Below are positions 22,916 to 31,939 of a stretch of DNA of 64,000 nucleotides, piece after piece. The DNA lies in NCBI RefSeq assembly GCF_001659605.2, contig NC_035173.2, positions 15,617,003-15,681,002 of the forward strand. The letters are read 5' to 3'. The notes beneath the pieces are model-generated. The model was not told the DNA's origin. It did no database searches and saw only the letters and a program-made list of their open reading frames with translations. Every line of letters starts with the position of its first letter. The stretch's first letter is position 1. This DNA comes from Manihot esculenta (taxonomy: Eukaryota; Streptophyta; Magnoliopsida; Malpighiales; Euphorbiaceae). Both the position numbers and the translations under genes were made by a program.

Positions 22916-24007
22916 GGGTCACTTTGCCGAAATGGGCAAGCTTTCTCCCATTTTCGACCACAGCTAGCTTCCGACCTCCCTCTCCCCAGATCTTGTGTTC
23001 TTCCTCCAAATCTCCTCCATTTTTCTTGAGTTTTCACCTCTCATTGCAAGTTTTGAGCATTTAAGATAAGTTTTGGAGCTTTGGGAACTCAGGAGCTCAT
23101 TTGCTTGGATCTCCGAGTTTAGGTCGTCTCTCTCTCGATCTTCAAGAGGTAAGAGCCGATCTTAAGCTCAATGTATGTTTTAAGTAAGTTTTAAGTGGTT
23201 TTATGGGATAGAATGGCATGTATAGGGTTGTATGAGTTTTTAAGCAAATGTTATGTTTTTGAACAATGTGAGTTGCTTGTGTGTTGTAGTTGGGGTTTTT
23301 GTTAGTTTGAGACCCCTAGGTGTGATGTATGATGTGTATGCATGTTTTAGAACAAGTTTATGCATGATTTGAGGTTTTGGGAGGCAAGAGGTTCATTTGA
23401 GCCAAGTTTCTGCCCATTTGGGAGAAAGCAGGTTCGGCAGCCGAACCCCCTTGTGGAGGCAGCATTCGGCTGCCGAAGCTTGCCCCCGAAAAGAGACTTT
23501 CGTCTCTGTCTGGGACTTTCGGCCGCCGAAGGTGCCGCCGAACCTGCCTGACTTTCGGCTCTGGAGGGACTTTCGGCCGCCGAACCTGCCGCCGAAAGTG
23601 CCCTGTCCAGCCATTTCTTGCATGTTTTCATGTAGTTGTTTTATGATGTTTTAGGGGGTTTTTGGGGAGTATATTAGAGTTATGTTCATGTATGTTTGGT
23701 CCCTCATTGGAGTCCACCTGTGTAGGTTCGGACCCGAGGAACCGAGGACCCCAGCAGTGAGCCAGCTGCTACAGAGTTTGTCAGAGCTTGCCAGAGCTGA
23801 GTGGAATAAACCTTAAGTTTTAAAATAAATGAAATATGACTTTTGAGCATGATCCATGCATCATGAATGCCATGAGATATAGTAGGTTGTTTGCATTAGT
23901 ATTCACGAATATGTTGCATTGCATTTATGATGTTGATGTGGATTGGTTATTGGATGATCCTTTAGTCCTCATATGTATGATGATGTTACGGCATGATATG
24001 GTATGGA

Positions 24008-24153
24008 AGTCCAGGTTGTACCCATTCTACGTCCCTGGCACGATGTAAGAGAAAGTCCAGGTTGTACCCATTCTACGTCCCTGGCACATTGGTATGTTAT
24101 GATATGTTATGTTAAGAGAAAGACCGGTTGTACCCATTCTACGTCCCGGCACA
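24008..24153 (+). repeat. 46-bp hairpin array in B 5' LTR
   Basis: Three copies of CCAGG, TTGTACCCATTCTACGTC, CCTGG begin near 24011, 24057 and 24122. The third has CCGG on both sides instead of CCAGG/CCTGG, so its arms can still pair. The same array is at 38491-38636 in the 3' LTR. Confidence 0.88.
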
Positions 24154-24582
24154 GTTGGACTATGTAGAGGACTATAGGTGACAATACCATCCGAGATGTG
24201 ATTTGTTGTGATATGTTGCATTTCATGAAAGCATGAAATTTTATTATATGATTTCACTATTCTGCTCACTGGGCTTTGTAGCTCACCCCTCTCCCCTAAC
24301 CCCAGATGTGCAAGTACAGGGTAGACCAGGAGGTTAGCCAGAGTTTTGAAGTATGTCTAAGTAATAGTTAGATTGTGGACATGACAATTGTACTATGATG
24401 TAATGTAAGAGATTACAGTATGTTATGTAATGAGGTATATTGAGGTTATAGATGTGCTTGACCCTATGAGTATTGTAATCCCTTGTTGATGCATGATCTT
24501 AGATATTTGTTGATACAGATGTTAGCCAACTCAACACATGTATATCGCCCTTTGGGGCATTGATGAGATCCCACAAAGGGGT

Positions 24583-26837
24583 TGACAGAGCGGTTGTCGA
24601 AGCCGGTCAAAATAAATAACCTTTTTAACTACCAACAATATTAAAACTGTAGACAGTGGTAAAAGGATCGTATCCACAGGGAATTGATACTTATTTACCT
24701 TCCTTGAGTAGACCAAATGAACAAACAGAAAATAAATAAACAATGAAAATAAATTGCGAGTAAAGTAAATAAGGGGGGTTTGAGATTGATTTGATTAAAC
24801 TAATGGTGGAAACAATAAAGTAAAGCAAATAATAAAAATAAAGAGAAAACAAATAAGAGAAAAGCTCTAGTTGAAGATTCGGATTCACTTTAAGTTGATG
24901 GGATTGATCATTGACTCATATGTTCCTTTGTTGATTCAATAAATTGGCCATGGAGATTGAAGAAGCTTCTCACATCCATTATCTCTCTTTTAGGTTAAAT
25001 CAATTAGGGATAGTCCTCCAATTAATTACTAATTAACAATTGCCAAAGAACGTCTTTGAGCCACAGGCCTTATACAATAGTCAATCGCATAAAGAAATAG
25101 AGAGAACCAATTCTAGTCACCCACATGCATGGAGACAACACTAGATCATGCAATTTCCTTGGTTTTTACACCAAGTGTTCTTATATTTGAGCAATCCAAG
25201 CAAATACGGACTAAGATTATTCAAACAACAATATATTACCTTGAAATCAAAGATCAATAGAGATCCGCACGACAAAGCAATAATATCTTAAAGCACCAAA
25301 TTACATGAATATTGAAAACAACTAAAGATTAACCATGTAGTTCAAGTCTCTCAATCCAAAAATACAACCAAAGTTTCACCAAATCCTCAACTAGAAAAAA
25401 GGTTTCAGCCACTCATGGCTGAAACAAAAACTAAAAATAAAGAAAGGAAGAAAAAGAGAAGATGTCACTTGCAATCCCGTAGGTGTCTCCCAAGGGGAGT
25501 GTAAAGACCATGTAGAGGCTTCTTATGTGGCTTTTTATAGTTGAAAAGTGTTTCCCTAGGTCATACTTACTGTCCAAGAGGTATTTTCTGCCCAAGATGT
25601 GTCTGAAAAGGAAAGAATCGCGCTTTTCGGCTTAAGAAGGAAGGCTGCGCGAAAATGCACTGCGAAAGGAAGTTGATGCGCGCGGTTTGGTCTCAGAAAG
25701 GGAAGGAGGCGCAGATTGTGCTTCCTAAATAAGTTTAGATGCTGACCTTGCTTCCTAATTAGTGTAGAGGCTGCCCAAGGTGCTGCCCATGTGCAACTTG
25801 CTGCCCAAGTTGTTGCAAAAGAGGAAAGAATCGGACTGCAAGGCTTCAGAAAGAAGTTGGCGCGCAGATTGCCTTCAGAATAGGAAAGGAGCGTACCTTG
25901 TGCTTGAAAAGGAAGGAAGAGCGATCCAAGGCTGCCAATAGAGGAAGAAAAGTCGTGGCTTGCTCTGCAGGAGAGAGGCATGCGCGCGGATAGCACTGAA
26001 AGGGAAGGAGGCGCGCGGATCAGGCTTTGCAGAAGAGGTAGGCGCTCGGACAGCACTGTATAGGAAATATTTGCTGTCCAAACTTCCTCTTTAGATGGAT
26101 CCTCTATTGAATTATGAATCTGGACTGAATGAAGGCCAAGTGCATAGAGATCTCCTTCCTGAATAGGGAGTGGCGCGCAGATTGTGTTGCAAGAGGCAAG
26201 TGGTGCGCAGTCATTGAATGCAGAAGGGAAAGTGGATCTGCCAAGTCTTTCCTTTTCAGGTGGAGCCTTCGTTTGAATTTTAAACGCTGAACGCAGAAGA
26301 GGCAAGTGTGCCTTCATGAGATCTTGCTGCCTAAATTGGAAGATACGACTGCTGCAGTATGTGCACATCTTTGAATAAGGAAAGAAATATCTGCGATTTG
26401 AATTTTAAATAATCCTCTGACTGAGCTTTCCTTATTTGCTTTTGCCTCTGCATTTTCCTCATTTGAAGACTTCCCTTTTCTGAAAACTTGCCTTATTTGA
26501 AGACTTTCCTTTCTTGGCACACGTTCAAAACAAGGCAGGAAGGATTCTGCAGTTCGAATTTCGGACAGTTTGCTGACTGCGCTCTTTGACTCTTTCCTTG
26601 TTTGGCACTTTCCATATATGAAACTTTCCTTATTTGGAACTTTCCATATATGAAAACTTTCCTTTTCTGGAACTTTCCATATTTGGCACTTTTTGGCAGT
26701 TTTAAGAGCGTTTTCTCCAGAATGTCTTTTCACACCTAGTTTCTGCAAAACATGAACAAAACAACCAAATTAGGCAGAAAATGTGCAAATAAACATCATT
26801 AAGATCATGATAATATGGCCTAAAATGCACTCTGTCA
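24583..26837 (-). repeat. C 3' LTR
   Basis: Nearly identical to the right LTR; I count about nine differences by eye. The left end carries the U5 block GAGCGGTTGTCGAAGCCGG shared with A and D. TATAAAA is on the minus strand at 25533-25539. The region to its right (25556-26750) is U3 and rich in GGAAAGGA/GCGCGC repeats and TTTCCATATATGAAA repeats. Confidence 0.95.
25556..26368 (-). other. 270-codon open frame in C 3' LTR U3
   Basis: Open, but in a low-complexity stretch (serine, leucine, alanine and proline rich, repeats such as SARLPLLQSLIRAPPS). It is upstream of the TATA box, so LTR transcripts would not start before it. I recognise no domain. Probably an artefact of GC-rich repeats; the copy in the other LTR is open too, as expected for young LTRs. 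Confidence 0.2.
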
Positions 26838-27840
26838 AATACCCCCACACCTAGCCTTTTGCTTGTCCTCAAGCAAACAAACACAGTTGAACAAACTCTC
26901 TTCACTTTGATCCTTTATGTCCACTTAAGCTCTTACTCTAGACCCCTATTTTGAATCATTGCAATAAAGAATGTATGCATCAAGGTTACTTACCTCTTTC
27001 CTTGTTTCCCTTTACTTACCATGGCTAGGATTGGTTTTCCTCAAGAGAGACCATGCACATTATATATTAAGACTTTTTCTAGCTTTTGGTGTGACTTGCC
27101 CTTACCTTGAAGTACTTTATTCAGGCTTTTGCACTTTAGATCTTGCTTGGAAAGGTCACAACCTATTTTTGATGTACTTTTAGATCTTTCAGTGGGTCAC
27201 CTATCCAAGTGGCTATTTAGCCTTGTTCATAGTCTTTTGACCATTGGAACAATTTTCTCCATTTTTTTTTGTGCTTTTGAGGGCTTTGCCTTTGCTGAAT
27301 TTTCTTTCTCTCAATGATTTGGGCAAATCAACACCTATTGCTAAATCGAGTCATGTTAAGTTCATTCACACAATTTCATTTTTGTCATCTTCAATCGAGG
27401 GTCATCAGTATATTTTTCACCATTGGTAAGCTCCAAGATTCAATTCAAAAAGCAATTTCCAAACATGAATACATCTTATTGCAATTGATTCAACATAGGG
27501 TTAAAGAGTCATCACATCAATGGGGTCATGGAAAGAAAGTTCATCAACATAGCTCATCAATTTGAGTAAAGCAAATCAGAAAGAAGAAGACCATGGTTGA
27601 TCAAACACAAACTGAAAGGAAAACTGAAAAGAAAATACAAACTAAAAGAAAAAACTGAAAGGAAAATGCAAACTGAAAGGAAAAATGTGTCTAAAGCAAA
27701 AAATTAAAAATTTCAGAGATCCGCACCCCCACACCTAAATCATGCATTGTCCTCAATGTATAGAAAACATAAAAGAACAAAGAAAACTGAGTACTCCCCT
27801 GGTGTGGTGTTGTATGGTGCGATCCACTTGGCAAGTTGCC
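26838..27840 (-). other. C 3' noncoding region with polypurine tract
   Basis: AGGTGTGGGGGTATTTG on the minus strand abuts the LTR (likely polypurine tract, about 26838-26853). A second AGGTGTGGGGGTG lies near 27724-27737. Between them are AT-rich bases similar to 12778-13680 of A. Short repeats AAAACTGAAAGGAAA fill 27600-27690. No gene is convincing. Confidence 0.75.
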
Positions 27841-29061
27841 TCAAGTAATTGGGGGAGGAAAAAGGGTCCCAACAGAATTAAGTGAATAGTGTAGCACGCC
27901 TTTTGATTTAGTCATAACCCATCTTATTTCTTTCATGTACTCGTGAAGTAACATGATCAGTTTCTCCTCTTTCAGATGAGGTGTGCCTCTAGCCCTTATG
28001 TTTGCATTTTTTAGCACTTCGAGCTTCAATTGATATTTCTCCATATGTAGCTGCAGTTTAGCATTGAGTTCGGGCAAAACAAATTCTACCTTATCTGGAG
28101 GCTTGGGCAAGCATAGATCTGCATGCTCCTTTGGTTTGGGTGCTTGGAATACCATTTGTTCCTTGTGAGCCTGGGCTGTTTGCATTGGAAGGCTGAAAGG
28201 AGTTTCAGATTCTTCTTTCTGCGCAGAACTTACCTGAAAGGGAGGCGGAAGACCACTGATCTGCGATTGAAGCTGAAAGGACACAACTGAAAGGCTTTCA
28301 GGTACTCCTTCTTGCGCAAGGTTGGTCTGCAATGGGAGGCTGGAAGGAGTTTCATGCGATGGAAGCTGAAGAAGTGTGACTGGAAGTGTTGCAGGACTGT
28401 CCTGCGCAAGGTTGATCTGCGCACCAAGCTGAAGTGGTGCGATCTGCTTCTGTTCATTCTGCGCATGGCTACAGTCCACCTGTTGGATGCAACAGTCAGT
28501 TTCTTTCAGTTCTGGCTCTTTCTGGCTCTCTTTCCTGCAAGGATCATCATTTAGCATATCATTTTGATTTACATAAAAAACATCTTGGCTCATAAAATCA
28601 ATGATATCTAAAGCAACAAGTTCTGTTTGATCAGTTGGATTGGACAAACTATCTTCTGGTTGGGTTTCTTCAGCAACTTGTTCTTGTACTTGCCATCTTT
28701 CATCATCAGCTTGACGCTCTTCCTCTTTTCTTACCATGTCTTCTCTCCATTTGGCGGCTACTCGATCCACTTCCTGTTGGAAATTGTGCAAAGTCTCCAA
28801 CATCTTATAAAGATTAGTTCTGGTATCTTCAGGTATTGCATATCTCGGCTGTCCATAGAATCTGTCACATGCATGTACTTGTTGGAGTTGTTGTTCTTCA
28901 AAAGCTTGTTCAGCTTGGTCTATAACAAAACTTCTCATAGCAGCGATTTGTTCATAAAGTTCCACAAGGCGGAAAGGTGTACTTACCGCGTCTTGTTCTA
29001 TGGTTAAATCTTTCAATAAAGATGTTAGAAAAGAAAGATCAGATCTACTTACCTCATCCAT
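27841..29061 (-). CDS. C ORF: 406-residue protein of a non-autonomous element, unknown function
   Basis: A complete frame beginning about 120 bases after the primer site, where gag starts in A. Residues 1-130 are helical and charged with coiled-coil character (EQAFEEQQLQQVHACDRF, REDMVRKEEERQADDERW). Residues of about 150-175 (ALDIIDFMSQDVFYVNQND) resemble the acidic linker after protease in A (GLDVIDDLSQEVFDFD), indicating descent from an Athila polyprotein. The middle holds six or so diverged repeats of about 20-25 residues (SLPLQTNLAQEG, TPFSLPMQTAQAHK). The end (LQLHMEKYQLKLEVLKNANIR) is helical. No catalytic motif is visible. It may be a Gag replacement or only a remnant that stayed open because the copy is young. 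Confidence 0.6.
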   Translation of the reverse strand: MDEVSRSDLSFLTSLLKDLTIEQDAVSTPFRLVELYEQIAAMRSFVIDQAEQAFEEQQLQQVHACDRFYGQPRYAIPEDTRTNLYKMLETLHNFQQEVDRVAAKWREDMVRKEEERQADDERWQVQEQVAEETQPEDSLSNPTDQTELVALDIIDFMSQDVFYVNQNDMLNDDPCRKESQKEPELKETDCCIQQVDCSHAQNEQKQIAPLQLGAQINLAQDSPATLPVTLLQLPSHETPSSLPLQTNLAQEGVPESLSVVSFQLQSQISGLPPPFQVSSAQKEESETPFSLPMQTAQAHKEQMVFQAPKPKEHADLCLPKPPDKVEFVLPELNAKLQLHMEKYQLKLEVLKNANIRARGTPHLKEEKLIMLLHEYMKEIRWVMTKSKGVLHYSLNSVGTLFPPPIT

Positions 29062-29199
29062 GATTCAGATGTGCGATTGAGATGTTTCAAAAGATGGTCT
29101 GCGATGACGTGCTCTCTTTTTTTTTTTTTAAAAAAAAAAATTTGGTCCTGAAAGAAAAACAAATAAGTTAAATCAACTCCCCGGCAACGGCGCCAATTT
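29062..29199 (-). other. C primer-binding site and leader
   Basis: Minus strand reads TGGCGCCGTTGCCGGGGA at about 29177-29194, three bases inside the LTR; this fits an Asp-tRNA primer, as in Athila. The leader also holds a T13A11 homopolymer block (29117-29140) that can form a hairpin. Confidence 0.88.
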
Positions 29200-30150
29200 T
29201 GACAGAGCGGTTGTCGAAGCCGGTCAAAATAAATAACCTTTTTAACTACCAACAATATTAAAACTGTAGACAGTGGTAAAAGGATCGTATCCACAGGGAA
29301 TTGATACTTATTTACCTTCCTTGAGTAGACCAAATGAACAAACAGAAAATAAATAAACAATGAAAATAAATTGCGAGTAAAGTAAATAAGGGGGGTTTGA
29401 GATTGATTTGATTAAACTAATGGTGGAAACAATAAAGTAAAGCAAATAATAAAAATAAAGAGAAAACAAATAAGAGAAAAGTTCTAGTTGAAGATTCGGA
29501 TTCACTTTAAGTTGATGGGATTGATCATTGACTCATATGTTCCTTTGTTGATTCAATAAATTGGCCATGGAGATTGAAGAAGCTTCTCACATCCATTATC
29601 TCTCTTTTAGGTTAAATCAATTAGGGATAGTCCTCCAATTAATTACTAATTAACAATTGCCAAAGAACGTCTTTGAGCCACAGGCCTTATACAATAGTCA
29701 ATCGCATAAAGAAATAGAGAGAACCAATTCTAGTCACCCACATGCATGGAGACAACACTAGATCATGCAATTTCCTTAGTTTTTACACCAAGTGTTCTTA
29801 TATTTGAGCAATCCAAGCAAATACGGACTAAGATTATTCAAACAACAATATATTACCTTGAAATCAAAGATCAATAGAGATCCGCACGACAAAGCAATAA
29901 TATCTTAAAGCACCAAATTACATGAATATTGAAAAGCAACTAAAGATTAACCATGTAGTTCAAGTCTCTCAATCCAAAAATACAACCAAAGTTTCACCAA
30001 ATCCTCAACTAGAAAAAAGGTTTCAGCCACTCATGGCTGAAACAAAAACTAAAAATAAAGAAAGGAAGAAAAAGAGAAGATGTCACTTGCAATCCCGTAG
30101 GTGTCTCCCAAGGGGAGTGTAAAGACCATGTAGAGGCTTCTTATGTGGCT

Positions 30151-30157
30151 TTTTATA
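30151..30157 (-). promoter_or_regulatory. TATA box, C 5' LTR
   Basis: TATAAAA on the minus strand, also present in the other LTR (25533-25539) and, with the same flank ACTATAAAA, in both A LTRs. Confidence 0.65.
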
Positions 30158-30173
30158 GTTGAAAAGTGTTGCC

Positions 30174-30986
30174 CTAGGTCATACTTACTGCCCAAGAGGT
30201 ATTTTCTGCCCAAGATGTGTCTGAAAAGGAAAGAATCGCGCTTTTCGGCTTAAGAAGGAAGGCTGCGCGAAAATGCACTGCGAAAGGAAGTTGATGCGCG
30301 CGGTTTGGTCTCAGAAAGGGAAGGAGGCGCAGATTGTGCTTCCTAAATAAGTTTAGATGCTGACCTTGCTTCCTAATTAGTGTAGAGGCTGCCCAAGGTG
30401 CTGCCCATGTGCAACTTGCTGCCCAAGTTGTTGCAAAAGAGGAAAGAATCGGACTGCAAGGCTTCAGAAAGAAGTTGGCGCGCAGATTGCCTTCAGAATA
30501 GGAAAGGAGCGTACCTTGTGCTTGAAAAGGAAGGAAGAGCGATCCAAGGCTGCCAATAGAGGAAGAAAAGTCGTGGCTTGCTCTGCAGGAGAGAGGCATG
30601 CGCGCGGATAGCACTGAAAGGGAAGGAGGCGCGCGGATCAGGCTTTGCAGAAGAGGTAGGCGCGCGGACAGCACTGTATAGGAAATATTTGCTGTCCAAA
30701 CTTCCTCTTTAGTTGGATCCTCTATTGAATTATGAATTTGGACTGAATGAAGGCCAAGTGCATAGAGATCTCCTTCCTGAATAGGGAGTGGCGCGCAGAT
30801 TGTGTTGCAAGAGGCAAGTGGTGCGCAGTCATTGAATGCAGAAGGGAAAGTGGATCTGCCAAGTCTTTCCTTTTCAGGTGGAGCCTTCGTTTGAATTTTA
30901 AACGCTGAACGCAGAAGAGGCAAGTGTGCCTTCATGAGATCTTGCTGCCTAAATTGGAAGATACGACTGCTGCAGTATGTGCACAT
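30174..30986 (-). other. 270-codon open frame in C 5' LTR U3
   Basis: Near-identical partner of the frame at 25556-26368, only a few codons different. A second open frame of 144 codons (30932-31366, and 26314-26748 in the other LTR) overlaps its start and is built of repeats such as ESFHIWKVPNKESF. Both precede the TATA box. No domain is recognised and coding is doubtful. Confidence 0.2.
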
Positions 30987-31455
30987 CTTTGAATAAGGAA
31001 AGAAATATCTGCGATTTGAATTTTAAATAATCCTCTGACTGAGCTTTCCTTATTTGCTTTTGCCTCTGCATTTTCCTCATTTGAAGACTTCCCTTTTCTG
31101 AAAACTTGCCTTATTTGAAGACTTTCCTTTCTTGGCACACGTTCAAAACAAGGCAGGAAGGATTCTGCAGTTCGAATTTCGGACAGTTTGCTGACTGCGC
31201 TCTTTGACTCTTTCCTTGTTTGGCACTTTCCATATATGAAACTTTCCTTATTTGGAACTTTCCATATATGAAAACTTTCCTTTTCTGGAACTTTCCATAT
31301 TTGGCACTTTTTGGCAGTTTTAAGAGCGTTTTCTCCAGAATGTCTTTTCACACCTAGTTTCTGCAAAACATGAACAAAACAACCAAATTAGGCAGAAAAT
31401 GTGCAAATAAACATCATTAAGATCATGATAATATGGCCTAAAATGCGCTCTGTCA

Positions 31456-31669
31456 GGGGTCAAGTTTATGATTATGTTTTAGTGCATGCACAGGTTGAGT
31501 TTGGTGTATGAGAAATGAAAGAAAAGTTTTAATTTTTATGTATGATTGTTGATCATGTATGGGATTATACAGGTTTACAGGTTATATGTCAGGCTTGCTA
31601 CGGGTCCCGGCGGCCTTAAGCCGATCTGGATCCTAGCGCCGGTAACGGTCCGATTTTCGGGTCGTTACA
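31456..31669 (+). repeat. B 5' LTR, part after the C insertion
   Basis: Begins with the repeated GGGGT and continues the LTR exactly as at 39061 of the 3' copy, ending TTTCGGGTCGTTACA. It contains the motif GGCTTGCTACGGGTCCCGGC conserved near the end of all LTRs of this lineage. Confidence 0.95.
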
Positions 31670-31939
31670 GAATGGTATCAGAGCTCTAGGTTCATATGGT
31701 CGGACCTAGAGTGTCGGGCTCATAGATGTTATAGAAGGTCAAGCACAATAGGAAAATCATGTCCACTAGGATAGGATGTGGAGTCCTGTCTTGTTTGATG
31801 ATGTGAAATGCCATGATTTTATACATGTTCATTAATGCTATGATATGAATGTTATGTATGTGATGAGGGTTCATGTGTGCCTACATGAACCATATGATGC
31901 TAATGTTTGCTTGTTATGTGCTGCCTTTCAGAAAACAGG
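31670..31939 (+). other. B primer-binding site and gag leader
   Basis: TGGTATCAGAGC at 31673-31684 fits initiator-Met tRNA. The leader contains the block AAGCACAATAGGAAAATCAT, which recurs in the leaders of H, F and J. It ends in CTGCCTTTCAG (AG 31930-31931), an acceptor-like stretch nine bases before the Gag ATG. Confidence 0.88.

Larger units (their letters stand above)
22551..24582 (+). repeat. B 5' LTR, part before the C insertion
   Basis: Starts TGTAATACCCGGCTAG. Palindrome clusters are at 22728-22890 (just before TATAAAA at 22909) and 23430-23600. Donor AAGAG|GTAAG is at 23149 and acceptor TGTGTAG at 23724. The second donor reads CT instead of GT at 23797 and the second acceptor reads CAAG at 24311, whereas the 3' LTR keeps both. 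The hairpin array is at 24008-24153. It ends in GGGGT, the target repeat of C. Confidence 0.94.
24583..31455 (-). mobile_element. Element C: non-autonomous Athila-like LTR retrotransposon
   Basis: A 6,873-bp element with 2,255/2,256-bp LTRs (TGACAGAGCGG on the left, CTCTGTCA on the right) and GGGGT on both sides (24578-24582 and 31456-31460). The 2.36-kb interior holds an Asp-tRNA primer site (about 29178-29195), one 406-codon ORF and a 3' noncoding block. No protease, RT, RNase H or integrase is present. It must therefore depend on another element; A shares its primer site type, polypurine tract and 3' block. Confidence 0.93.
29200..31455 (-). repeat. C 5' LTR
   Basis: The primer site lies just left of it, so this is the 5' LTR. 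It has the same content as the left copy, with TATAAAA on the minus strand at 30151-30157. U3 covers about 30160-31455 and R/U5 the rest, so U3 is unusually long (about 1.3 kb). Confidence 0.95.

Noticed and set aside
22744..23037. Small glycine/arginine/proline-rich proteins from LTR palindromes
   Set aside because: Frames such as those with FGGRFGGRK or RPPNVPPK repeats appear on both strands in all LTRs because GGCGGCCGAA repeats lack stop codons; no conserved start or other coding sign.
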